Shown: positions 1 to 5,941, counted from the stretch's first letter. The stretch: DNA of 12,850 nucleotides from JBBKXP01 sp038251315 (GCA_038251315.1 JBBSBK010000102.1:1-12850), one strand, 5' to 3'. The notes: generated by a model not told the origin, from the letters alone. Translations and numbers: made by a program.

Positions 1-638
<638 letters not shown>

Positions 639-669
639 GACGGCTTCAGCCCTGAAGAAACAAAGGCTA

Positions 670-706
670 AACGGGCCGCCCTATCCTGGGCGGCCCGTTC
701 TTGTTT
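670..706 (+). terminator. Intrinsic terminator of tuf
   Basis: A perfect 12-bp stem (AACGGGCCGCCC at 670-681, GGGCGGCCCGTT at 688-699) encloses a 6-nt loop (TATCCT) and is followed by CTTGTTT. It begins 31 bases after the tuf stop codon. The GC-rich stem with a short T-rich tail is a classical Rho-independent terminator. The stem is symmetrical, but there is no gene on the minus strand for it to serve, so it is assigned to tuf. Confidence 0.92.
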
Positions 707-718
707 GCCTATGCACCC

Positions 719-748
719 TTGTCGCAACTGCAATCTCGCGGCTGTAGT
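719..748 (+). promoter_or_regulatory. Weak candidate promoter for the DUF1992 gene
   Basis: After the tuf terminator a new promoter is needed for the gene at 798. TTGTCG (719-724) and TGTAGT (743-748), spaced 18 bases, match the sigma-70 type -35 and -10 elements only partly. Transcription would start near 755, about 43 bases before the ATG. This is inferred from spacing and weak consensus matches, and other placements in 707-785 are possible. Confidence 0.3.
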
Positions 749-797
749 TACTTTGGAAAAGTGATATCGTCCGGATATCCAACCGAAGGTCAAAACC

Positions 798-1121
798 ATG
801 AAAAACATGGCCGAACGTCAAATCCTGAAAGCCTTCCTTGAAGGCAAACTGAAGGGGTTGGAAGGGGAAGGCAAACCCTTGCCTGAACATCCGGAACAGG
901 CGTTTGTCAGTGCGGCAGATGCTGTCGCCTACCGGATCATGGCAGAGGCAGGCGTGCTTCCCGAGGAAATCAGGATCAAAAAGCTGATTGCCTTACAGCG
1001 TGACCACCTAAAAACGCTGACCGACGAAGGTTCGCGAAAGGCGGCAATGGCCGAACTGGCGACACTCGAGATGCGCTATGGCATCGCCACGGATGCGCGC
1101 AAACGGTTCATGAAGGACTAG
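798..1121 (+). CDS. DUF1992 family protein (YhdN-like)
   Basis: This is a small cytoplasmic protein of 107 aa with no signal peptide or membrane segment. Its sequence fits the DUF1992 family, which includes E. coli YhdN and the conserved domain of DNAJC28. Visible signs are an N-terminal AERQILKA helix (residues 5-12), the family signature GEGKPLP (23-29), and RIMAEAGVLPEEI (46-58), followed by charged, helical C-terminal sequence. The biochemical role of the family is not established, so none is assigned. The ATG at 798 is preferred because CGAAGGT (784-790) is a good ribosome binding site ending 7 bases upstream; a second ATG at 807 lacks a site at suitable distance. It stands alone between the tuf terminator and the tRNA-Trp promoter, so it is probably monocistronic. 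Codon use and GC are slightly less extreme than in the ribosomal genes, as expected for a less expressed gene. Confidence 0.85.
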   Translation: MKNMAERQILKAFLEGKLKGLEGEGKPLPEHPEQAFVSAADAVAYRIMAEAGVLPEEIRIKKLIALQRDHLKTLTDEGSRKAAMAELATLEMRYGIATDARKRFMKD

Positions 1122-1202
1122 GTTTGCCCCCTTGGATTATCGCCGCGTCCGGTGGGTGCCGCGTAATCTGTCCGTTGATGTCCTGATCTTATTGTAGCAA
1201 CT

Positions 1203-1226
1203 GCAGGCAGTTTCGGTGCCTGCTTT
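1203..1226 (+). terminator. Possible terminator after the DUF1992 gene
   Basis: GCAGGCA (1203-1209) and TGCCTGC (1217-1223) form a 7-bp stem with a 7-nt loop, followed by only TTT. It lies 82 bases after the stop codon and upstream of the tRNA promoter, a sensible place to end the transcript. The short stem and short T-run make this uncertain. Confidence 0.4.
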
Positions 1227-1301
1227 GCCGATGATGGCATGTCACTTGCGGGTTATGCCAAAATCTAGCGTCAGACGACGTGCCTCCCGGCACCTGACCC
1301 C

Positions 1302-1330
1302 TTGATTCCCGCCGCCGCCTGCCGTAATCC
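1302..1330 (+). promoter_or_regulatory. Promoter of tRNA-Trp
   Basis: TTGATT (1302-1307) and TAATCC (1325-1330) are separated by 17 bases. They lie just before the tRNA, so transcription would start about 1336-1338, only five to seven bases upstream of the mature 5' end. The -35 element begins CTTGA, as is common in alphaproteobacteria, while the -10 is weaker, also common there. Because no terminator is evident between the tRNA and secE, this promoter may also drive the sulfotransferase-like gene and secE. Confidence 0.65.
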
Positions 1331-1342
1331 CCAGGCCACGAT

Positions 1343-1418
1343 AGGGGTATAGCTCAGTTGGTAGAGCGACGGTCTCCAAAACCGTAGGTCGCGGGTTCAA
1401 GCCCTGCTGCCCCTGCCA
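1343..1418 (+). tRNA. trnW: tRNA-Trp (anticodon CCA)
   Basis: The sequence folds into a complete 76-nt cloverleaf. The acceptor stem is AGGGGTA paired with TGCCCCT (1408-1414), with one G-T pair, a G discriminator and an encoded CCA (1416-1418). The D arm is GCTC...GAGC. The anticodon stem ACGGT/ACCGT holds the loop CTCCAAA with anticodon CCA at 1376-1378. The T arm reads GCGGG-TTCAAGC-CCTGC. A CCA anticodon reads UGG, the tryptophan codon. tRNA-Trp directly upstream of secE-nusG is a conserved arrangement in alphaproteobacteria, but here an additional gene separates them. Confidence 0.97.
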
Positions 1419-1481
1419 GGCCCCCGACGACCTCTGCACGGCCGCCGAGGCAGCCGCCCGCAACAAGACCATCTGAAGACC

Positions 1482-2390
1482 ATGGCGAAAATCAATCTTT
1501 CCCTGCATATCGGTGCCCACAAGACGGCGACGACCCACCTGCAACGCAGCCTGACGGCGGCCAAGGAAATGCTGATCGTTCAAGGGGTTCGGTATTACGG
1601 CCCCGATTACTTTCGTCGTACTGGCCGGTCGATCGACCAGATGTTCGGGTTGCAGGGAGACGATGGCCCTCCTCCCCGGCGCACCTCCGCTGCGCAAATG
1701 GCGTTTCTGGCGAAGGATGCCGAGCACGTCCTGCTGAGTGAAGAAAACTTTATCGGCGCGTTCGATGCCTCCGGTTCCGATGGCGCACCGGGCCATTATG
1801 CCGCTGCCGAACACCGGATTGGCGCCCTCGTCTCGCGGATCGCCAACGTCCGCCTGCGGTTGTTTCTCGGGATCCGCGATCCGGCGTCGTTCCTGACTTC
1901 GGCCTACAGCCAGTCGTTGCTGATGGGCCGGATCGCCACGCCGCGCCGGTTTCGGTCGGAACATCCGCTGGCCACCATTGACTGGGCCGATCTGGTGTTT
2001 CGGTTGCGCGCGGTACGCGGGGTCGGGCGTGTGTATGTCTGGCGGTTCGAAGATCACGCAGATGTCGTCCCGCTGGTCCTGCGCCGGATGATGCCCGGTC
2101 CGGTCGGGCGGCGGATCGCCCTGATCGACCGACGGATCAATAGTGCGCTGTCGGGCCGCGCGCTGGCCGATGTTCTGGCCCGGTCGAAAGCGGGCGAGGC
2201 GGGCGATCTGGCCGAACTGGCGCGCCGTGACTTTCCGGCAGGTCGGCGATATCCCCGGTTGGAAATCTTTGACACCGCGGATCACGCCCTGTCGGCGACA
2301 CGCTACGCCGATCAGGTGGCGCGGATCGGCACGATGGCCGGGGTCACGCTGCTGCGACCGCCCGGGCACACCGCCACCGACAAGGCTTGA
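1482..2390 (+). CDS. Putative sulfotransferase-like protein
   Basis: The 302-aa protein resembles the PAPS-dependent sulfotransferase fold, which moves a sulfuryl group from 3'-phosphoadenylyl sulfate to a hydroxyl or amine. The N-terminus LHIGAHKTATTHLQ (residues 8-21) matches the 5'-phosphosulfate-binding loop (HxGxHKTxTTxLQ). FLGIRDPASFLTSAYSQSL (128-146), with R132, S140 and Y142, fits the second, 3'-phosphate-binding motif (RdP...S.Y). LLSEENFIG (84-92) is a typical intervening segment. No signal peptide or membrane helix is seen, so the protein is probably cytoplasmic or peripheral. The acceptor cannot be inferred; related proteins often act on surface sugars or lipids. The ATG at 1482 has only a weak ribosome binding site (GAAG at 1475-1478), suggesting low expression. 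The gene lies between tRNA-Trp and secE, where the conserved cluster normally has nothing, so it is probably an accessory insertion. Composition is close to its neighbours, so any transfer was old or from a related genome. Confidence 0.7.
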   Translation: MAKINLSLHIGAHKTATTHLQRSLTAAKEMLIVQGVRYYGPDYFRRTGRSIDQMFGLQGDDGPPPRRTSAAQMAFLAKDAEHVLLSEENFIGAFDASGSDGAPGHYAAAEHRIGALVSRIANVRLRLFLGIRDPASFLTSAYSQSLLMGRIATPRRFRSEHPLATIDWADLVFRLRAVRGVGRVYVWRFEDHADVVPLVLRRMMPGPVGRRIALIDRRINSALSGRALADVLARSKAGEAGDLAELARRDFPAGRRYPRLEIFDTADHALSATRYADQVARIGTMAGVTLLRPPGHTATDKA

Positions 2391-2428
2391 ATTACCCCCC
2401 CCGACGCCGTATGTCGCCGCTGATCCGC

Positions 2429-2435
2429 GAAAGGA
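2429..2435 (+). promoter_or_regulatory. Ribosome binding site of secE
   Basis: GAAAGGA ends 6 bases before the ATG at 2442. It fixes this start and makes the longer alternative frames in 2312-2532 unlikely. Confidence 0.8.
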
Positions 2436-2441
2436 CCGCCC

Positions 2442-2642
2442 ATGGCACGCACCAACCCCGTCCAGTTCATCCAGCAGACCCGCGCCGAAATTGCCAAGGT
2501 GGTCTGGCCGACCCGTCGCGAAGTCCTGCTGACGACGATCATGGTGTTCCTGATGGCGATGCTGACGGCGGTGTTCTTTTCGTTGATCGACATGGCGATC
2601 CGGTTCGGCATGCAAACCGTGTTCACCTATTTCGGGTCCTGA
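2442..2642 (+). CDS. secE: Preprotein translocase subunit SecE
   Basis: SecE clamps the two halves of the SecY channel in the inner membrane and is essential for Sec-dependent export. The 66-aa product is the short, single-span form usual in alphaproteobacteria. An amphipathic N-terminal helix (residues 5-20) leads into the diagnostic KVVWPTRREVL motif (19-29), and one membrane segment follows (about 28-49, TTIMVFLMAMLTAVFFSLI). The ATG has a good GAAAGGA site. Only 51 bases separate it from the upstream sulfotransferase-like gene, so the two may share a transcript from the tRNA-Trp promoter. It is followed by an unusually long, structured gap before nusG. Confidence 0.96.
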   Translation: MARTNPVQFIQQTRAEIAKVVWPTRREVLLTTIMVFLMAMLTAVFFSLIDMAIRFGMQTVFTYFGS

Positions 2643-2663
2643 CCCGTCGCGTTGCGGAAAGGC

Positions 2664-2713
2664 GGCGAATTCGCCCTGACCCCCTTGAATTCGCTCGGGC
2701 AGGGGGGTATCAG
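2664..2713 (+). other. Inverted repeats downstream of secE
   Basis: GGCGAATTCGCC (2664-2675) is a perfect 12-bp palindrome. Next to it, CTGA-CCCCC (2676-2684) can pair with GGGGG-TA-TCAG (ending 2713), with a TA bulge. Neither is followed by a T-run. They may protect the secE 3' end or form part of the termination region that follows. The role is inferred. Confidence 0.45.
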
Positions 2714-2736
2714 CCACCAAATTCCTGACGAGGCGT

Positions 2737-2771
2737 GCGGCGAATCAAGTTGCGCGCCGCTTTTCTTTTTT
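2737..2771 (+). terminator. Intrinsic terminator or attenuator between secE and nusG
   Basis: GCGGCG (2737-2742) pairs with CGCCGC (2755-2760), and the stem is followed at once by TTTTCTTTTTT (2761-2771), the longest T-tract in the window. A competing 7-bp pairing, GGCGTGC (2732-2738) with GCGCGCC (2752-2758), overlaps it. The loop is fairly large (12 nt) and the stem only 6 bp, so termination may be partial. It would uncouple nusG and the ribosomal genes from the tRNA-Trp/secE transcript. Confidence 0.65.
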
Positions 2772-2805
2772 CGGGAACAACGGTCCAAGCGACTGGATAA
2801 ATTGG

Positions 2806-2811
2806 AATAAT
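2806..2811 (+). promoter_or_regulatory. Possible -10 element of a nusG promoter
   Basis: AATAAT (2806-2811) matches the -10 consensus at five of six positions in an AT-rich patch just after the terminator-like element and 40 bases before nusG. The region at the expected -35 distance (GTCCAA near 2783) is a poor match, so this remains tentative. A promoter here would make sense if the preceding terminator is efficient. Confidence 0.35.
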
Positions 2812-2850
2812 TGGCCGCGTGCGGTCAATCGCGGCAAGGTGACAGGCAGA

Positions 2851-3381
2851 ATGGCGAAACGGTGGTACTCGGTCAGTGTCCTCTCGAACTTCGAGAAGAA
2901 GATCGCCGAAACGATCCGCACAAAGGTCGCCGAACAGGGCCTTGAAGCGCAGATCGACGAAGTTCTGGTGCCCACCGAAGAGGTCATCGAGATCCGTCGC
3001 AACAAAAAGGTCACCGCCGAACGCCGGTTCATGCCAGGCTACGTGCTGGTCCATATGGAGATGTCCGACGAAGGCTATCACCTGATCAACTCGATCAACC
3101 GCGTCACCGGGTTTCTGGGGCCGCAGGGCCGCCCGATGCCGATGCGCGATGCCGAAGTGCAGGCGATCCTTGGCCGGGTGCAAGAGGGCGAAGACAGCCC
3201 GCGCACCCTGATCCACTTCGAGATCGGCGAAAAGGTCAAGGTGTCCGACGGGCCGTTCGAAGATTTCGACGGCATGGTCGAGGAAGTCGACGAAGACAAC
3301 CAGCGCCTCAAGGTGTCGGTATCGATCTTCGGGCGGGCCACGCCCGTCGAATTGGAATTCACGCAGGTCGCCAAACAGTAA
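2851..3381 (+). CDS. nusG: Transcription termination/antitermination factor NusG
   Basis: NusG binds the clamp of RNA polymerase, suppresses pausing, and contacts either Rho or ribosomal protein S10 to couple transcription with termination or translation. The 176-aa product has the NGN domain (residues 4-about 110; WYSVSVLSNFEKK at 5-17, RRFMPGYVLV at 58-67) and the KOW domain (about 124-176; IGEKVKVSDGPFEDFDG). Length and sequence are normal for Rhodobacterales. The ATG at 2851 is chosen over an in-frame GTG at 2839: AAGGTG (2836-2841) is a ribosome binding site 9 bases before the ATG, and MAKRWYSV is the usual N-terminus. It lies downstream of a terminator-like element and upstream of the rplK leader, so it may head the nusG-rplKA transcript. 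Confidence 0.97.
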   Translation: MAKRWYSVSVLSNFEKKIAETIRTKVAEQGLEAQIDEVLVPTEEVIEIRRNKKVTAERRFMPGYVLVHMEMSDEGYHLINSINRVTGFLGPQGRPMPMRDAEVQAILGRVQEGEDSPRTLIHFEIGEKVKVSDGPFEDFDGMVEEVDEDNQRLKVSVSIFGRATPVELEFTQVAKQ

Positions 3382-3393
3382 CCGGCGTGCAGA

Positions 3394-3419
3394 CGTGGGA
3401 GGGGAAAGCCCGAACCACG
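3394..3419 (+). promoter_or_regulatory. Probable ribosomal protein L1 binding site in the rplKA leader
   Basis: The RNA can fold as an outer helix CGTGG (3394-3398) / CCACG (3415-3419), an asymmetric internal loop with GA on the 5' side and GAA on the 3' side, and an inner GGG/CCC helix capped by an A-rich loop. This is the layout of the L1 site on 23S rRNA (helix, GA opposite a GA...A-rich strand, GC helix) and of L1 autoregulatory sites in rplKA mRNAs of other organisms. The position, between nusG and rplK, is where L1 feedback on L11-L1 translation is known to act. The fold and match are read by eye. Confidence 0.65.
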
Positions 3420-3425
3420 GCAACC

Positions 3426-3463
3426 GGCCCCACGGGGCCATTGTAAGATGGGCAGCGCCCATC
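3426..3463 (+). other. Two hairpins in front of rplK
   Basis: GGCCC-CACG-GGGCC (within 3426-3439) and GATGGGC-AGC-GCCCATC (3447-3463) are consecutive hairpins ending 7 bases before the rplK ribosome binding site (AAGGAG at 3471-3476). The second carries the GTAAGATGGG sequence (3443-3452) that recurs downstream of rplA. They probably position the ribosome binding site relative to the L1 site. Neither has a T-run, so they are not terminators. Confidence 0.6.
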
Positions 3464-3483
3464 GCTGAAAAAGGAGAGGCCAC

Positions 3484-3909
3484 ATGGCCAAGAAAGTAAT
3501 GGGGTCGCTCAAGCTGCAGGTGAAAGCCGGGCAAGCCAATCCGTCCCCGCCTGTCGGCCCGGCCTTGGGCCAGCGCGGCATCAACATCATGGAATTCGTC
3601 AAGGCGTTCAACGCCAAGACCGCCGATTTGGAACCCGGCGCGCCGACCCCGGTCATCATCACCTACTATCAGGACAAATCGTTCTCGATGGATATCAAGA
3701 CGCCGCCGGCGTCGCACTTTCTGAAAAAGGCGGCCAAGCTGACCGCAGGGTCCAAGACCCCCGGCAAGGCAACCGCCGGTTCGGTGACGACCAAGCAGGT
3801 CCGCGAAATCGCCGAAGCCAAGATGCGCGACCTGAACGCCACCAGCGTCGAGGCCGCCATGAAGATCATCGCGGGTTCGGCCCGCTCTATGGGCATCGAG
3901 GTGAAGTGA
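3484..3909 (+). CDS. rplK: 50S ribosomal protein L11
   Basis: L11 binds the GTPase-associated region of 23S rRNA, supports the action of EF-G and release factors, and is needed for the stringent response and for thiostrepton sensitivity. The 141-aa protein has the N-terminal domain with the NPSPPVGPALGQRGINI motif (residues 19-35), a linker near 70, and the C-terminal rRNA-binding domain (KTPPASHFLKKAAKL, then SVTTKQVREIAEAKM and the GSARSMGI end). Length is standard. The ATG has a strong AAGGAG site 7 bases upstream. Its TGA stop (3907-3909) overlaps the rplA ATG by one base, indicating translational coupling, in keeping with L1 feedback acting on the rplK leader to control both genes. Confidence 0.98.
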   Translation: MAKKVMGSLKLQVKAGQANPSPPVGPALGQRGINIMEFVKAFNAKTADLEPGAPTPVIITYYQDKSFSMDIKTPPASHFLKKAAKLTAGSKTPGKATAGSVTTKQVREIAEAKMRDLNATSVEAAMKIIAGSARSMGIEVK

Positions 3910-4607
3910 TGGCAAAACTGGGAAAACGCGCAACGGCTGCCCGCGAAGCCTTTGAAGGCAAGCACAACGTCACCGTGGCCGAGGCCGTCGCGCTGGTCAA
4001 AGGCAACGCCAAGTCCAAATTCGACGAGACAATCGAGATCGCGATGTGTCTGGGTGTCGACCCGCGCCACGCCGACCAGATGGTCCGCGGCACGGTCACG
4101 CTGCCCAACGGCACTGGCAAGAACGTCCGCGTTGCGGTGTTCGCCAAAGGCCCGAAAGCTGACGAAGCCAAGGCCGCCGGGGCCGATATCGTCGGTGCCG
4201 AGGATCTGATGGAAATCGTTCAAAGCGGCAAGATCGACTTTGACCGTTGCATTGCGACCCCCGACATGATGCCGATCGTTGGCCGTCTGGGCAAAATCCT
4301 TGGTCCGCGCAACCTGATGCCGAACCCCAAGATCGGGACGGTGACGATGGACGTGAAAGAGGCCGTGATGGCCGCCAAGGGCGGTCAGGTGCAGTTCAAG
4401 GCTGAAAAGGCCGGGGTGATCCATGCCGGGATCGGCAAGGCCAGCTTTGACGCCAAAAAGCTGGAAGAGAACCTGCTGGCTTTCGTCGACGCAGTCAGCA
4501 AGGCCCGTCCGTCGGGCGCCAAGGGGACCTATATGAAAAAGGTCGCCCTCAGTTCGACGATGGGCCCCGGCGTGTCGATCAGCGTGGCGAGCGCCACCGG
4601 CAACTAA
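3909..4607 (+). CDS. rplA: 50S ribosomal protein L1
   Basis: L1 forms the mobile L1 stalk of the large subunit, helps release deacylated tRNA from the E site, and represses its own operon by binding the mRNA. The 232-aa product is full length, with two domains. Domain II holds the family signature around residues 122-145 (PIVGRLGKILGPRNLMPNPK). The C-terminal KGTYMKKVALSSTMGPGVS segment is also typical. Start: the ATG at 3909 overlaps the rplK stop as TGATG, with GAGGTG (3898-3903) five bases upstream. An in-frame GTG at 3906 would add one residue but is not needed. A long structured leader separates it from rplJ. Confidence 0.98.
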   Translation: MAKLGKRATAAREAFEGKHNVTVAEAVALVKGNAKSKFDETIEIAMCLGVDPRHADQMVRGTVTLPNGTGKNVRVAVFAKGPKADEAKAAGADIVGAEDLMEIVQSGKIDFDRCIATPDMMPIVGRLGKILGPRNLMPNPKIGTVTMDVKEAVMAAKGGQVQFKAEKAGVIHAGIGKASFDAKKLEENLLAFVDAVSKARPSGAKGTYMKKVALSSTMGPGVSISVASATGN

Positions 4608-4610
4608 ACC

Positions 4611-4635
4611 GTAAGATGGGTTCAACCCATCTTAC
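4611..4635 (+). other. Perfect hairpin after rplA (GTAAGATGGG stem)
   Basis: GTAAGATGGG (4611-4620) pairs with CCCATCTTAC (4626-4635) around the loop TTCAA, beginning three bases after the rplA stop. With no T-run, it is more likely an mRNA 3' stabiliser or processing site than a terminator. The same 10 bases occur upstream of rplK, and a similar hairpin follows rplL. Confidence 0.7.
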
Positions 4636-4898
4636 CCGAAATTTGGCAGGGCCTGTCCCTGTCCAGATAGCGGGGCCGCCCAATGTGGCCCCGTTCTGTC
4701 CAAGACGGAGGGCTGGGAGAAATCCCGCTAAGTCCTTCCGGAGATGGGAAACGAGAACAGGATTTCCGGCGGCTGCACATGCGCAGTCCTTCGGGCGACC
4801 TTGGCCTCGGGAACCATAAAACGGACCCGAATGCCCGCCAGACCATCGGCGGGTGAATATGAGCCGGCGGGGAAACCCGCCAAACTTGGAGTGAAACT
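4636..4898 (+). promoter_or_regulatory. Structured rplJ leader (probable L10 leader)
   Basis: This non-coding leader precedes the L10-L7/L12 genes, where L10(L12)4 is known to bind mRNA and repress translation. Visible elements in order are: CAGGG-CCTGT-CCCTG (4647-4661); a GC-rich hairpin CGGGGCC (4671-4677) / GGCCCCG (4687-4693) followed by TTCTGT; CCGGA (4738-4742) / TCCGG (4765-4769); CCCGCC (4834-4839) / GGCGGG (4848-4853); and GGCGGG (4866-4871) / CCCGCC (4876-4881) with a GAAA tetraloop just before the ribosome binding site GGAG (4888-4891). Position and structure suggest L10 control. I could not identify the kink-turn with certainty, and no open reading frame here looks coding. Confidence 0.6.
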
Positions 4899-5414
4899 GT
4901 GGATAGAGCCCAGAAAGAGAAAGTGGTCGACGAACTCGGCCAGATCTTCGAAAGCTCTGGCGTCGTTGTGGTTGCCCACTACGAAGGCCTCACCGTTGCC
5001 GAAATGCAGGACCTGCGGGCGCAAATGCGTGCCGTCGGCGGGTCTGTGCGTGTTGCCAAGAACAAGCTCGCCAGGATCGCCCTTGAGGGAAAGCCATGCG
5101 CCAGCATCGCCGACTATCTCACGGGCATGACCGTGCTGTCGTATTCCGAAGACCCCGTGGCTGCGGCCAAGGTGGTCGATGCCTACGCCAAGAAGAACGA
5201 AAAGCTCGTTATTCTTGGTGGGGCGATGGGCACGACAGCGCTGGACGTCGCCGGGGTCAAAGCCGTCGCACAAATGCCGTCGCGTGAAGAGCTGCTCAGC
5301 TCGATCGCTGCCTGCATCGGTGCGCCTGCCGCGAATCTGGCGGGGGCCATTGGCGCGCCTGCAAGCAACATCGCCGGTATTCTCTCGACGATCGAAGAGA
5401 AGGCCGCTGCGTAA
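4899..5414 (+). CDS. rplJ: 50S ribosomal protein L10
   Basis: L10 anchors the L7/L12 dimers on the ribosomal stalk base, and with them recruits translation factors. The 171-aa product has the N-terminal rRNA/L11-binding domain (residues 1-about 130; QIFESSGVVVVAHYEGLTV at 15-33, VRVAKNKLA at 51-59) and a C-terminal helix rich in Ala/Gly/Pro repeats (APAANLAGAIGAPASNIAGI) that binds the L7/L12 dimers. The start is a GTG at 4899 with GGAG 7 bases upstream; the MDRAQKEK N-terminus is conserved in Rhodobacterales. The GTG and the hairpin just before it agree with tight translational control. It is followed 74 bases later by rplL. Confidence 0.98.
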   Translation: MDRAQKEKVVDELGQIFESSGVVVVAHYEGLTVAEMQDLRAQMRAVGGSVRVAKNKLARIALEGKPCASIADYLTGMTVLSYSEDPVAAAKVVDAYAKKNEKLVILGGAMGTTALDVAGVKAVAQMPSREELLSSIAACIGAPAANLAGAIGAPASNIAGILSTIEEKAAA

Positions 5415-5488
5415 AAGCGATGATGAGACCGTCGTAGGGGTTGCCTTATCGACGTTGGAACACAACATAAACGAACGGAAAGCATCAA

Positions 5489-5860
5489 ATGGCTGATCTG
5501 AAAAAACTCGCTGAACAGATTGTGGGTCTGACCCTTCTGGAAGCACAAGAACTGAAAACCATCCTCAAGGACGAGTATGGCATCGAACCCGCCGCCGGCG
5601 GCGCGATGATGATGGCCGGTCCGGCAGCAACTGCCGAAGCCGTCGAGGAAAAGACCGAATTCGACGTCGTGTTGAAAGAGGCCGGACCGCAAAAGATCAA
5701 CGTGATCAAAGAAGTCCGCGCGATCACCGGGCTGGGTCTTGTCGAAGCCAAGAACCTGGTCGAAGCAGGTGGCAAGGTCAAAGAAGGCGCCAACAAAGCC
5801 GACGCCGAAGCGATCAAAGCCAAGCTGGAAGCAGCCGGCGCCAAGGTCGAACTGGCCTAA
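5489..5860 (+). CDS. rplL: 50S ribosomal protein L7/L12
   Basis: L7/L12 is the multicopy stalk protein that recruits and stimulates the translational GTPases. The 123-aa product shows an N-terminal dimerisation and L10-binding helix pair (residues 1-32), a short Ala/Gly/Met hinge (about 34-53; PAAGGAMMMAGPAATAEA) and the globular C-terminal domain (54-123; EKTEFDVVL, KINVIKEVRAITGLGLVEAKNLVE). Length is normal. GGAAA (5478-5482) lies six bases before the ATG. It is cotranscribed with rplJ, and the downstream leader contains an attenuator-like hairpin that would lower transcription into rpoBC relative to this abundant protein. Confidence 0.98.
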   Translation: MADLKKLAEQIVGLTLLEAQELKTILKDEYGIEPAAGGAMMMAGPAATAEAVEEKTEFDVVLKEAGPQKINVIKEVRAITGLGLVEAKNLVEAGGKVKEGANKADAEAIKAKLEAAGAKVELA

Positions 5861-5867
5861 GTCATAT

Positions 5868-5886
5868 GGTGGGGTTAAATCCCACC
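5868..5886 (+). other. Hairpin after rplL
   Basis: GGTGGGG (5868-5874) pairs with TCCCACC (5880-5886), with one G-T pair and loop TTAAA, seven bases after the rplL stop. It is followed by TTACC, as is the hairpin after rplA. It probably stabilises the upstream mRNA or is a processing signal. Confidence 0.55.
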
Positions 5887-5898
5887 TTACCAAATCAA

Positions 5899-5927
5899 GA
5901 CTGGATCCGCACCCTGCGGGTCCAGTC
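5899..5927 (+). other. 13-bp hairpin in the rplL-rpoB spacer
   Basis: GACTGGATCCGCA (5899-5911) pairs with TGCGGGTCCAGTC (5915-5927) with one T-G pair and a CCC loop. In E. coli the rplL-rpoB spacer holds an RNase III processing site next to the attenuator. This long stem is the best candidate for the same role here, but that is an inference from position. Confidence 0.55.
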
Positions 5928-5941
5928 GAACCTGTCTTGGC

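Noticed and set aside
723..1205. GCAACTGCA present both at 723-731 and at 1197-1205
   Set aside because: A 9-mer shared once between two spacers, without further alignment around it, is within chance.
1343..2441. Genomic island with tRNA-Trp as attachment site
   Set aside because: No integrase is present and I find no repeat of the tRNA 3' end before secE, so site-specific integration is not supported.
1242..2720. Minus-strand open frame of 492 codons across tRNA-Trp, the sulfotransferase-like gene and secE
   Set aside because: It would run through a tRNA and two genes with recognisable products; the translation shows no known motif.
2710..4625. Long minus-strand frames opposite nusG, rplK and rplA
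   Set aside because: They overlap almost completely with ribosomal genes and NusG, whose plus-strand products are unmistakable.
4616..4819. 67-codon frame in the rplJ leader
   Set aside because: It begins inside the hairpin after rplA, has no ribosome binding site and a Pro/Arg-rich translation without family resemblance; the region is better explained as structured leader RNA.
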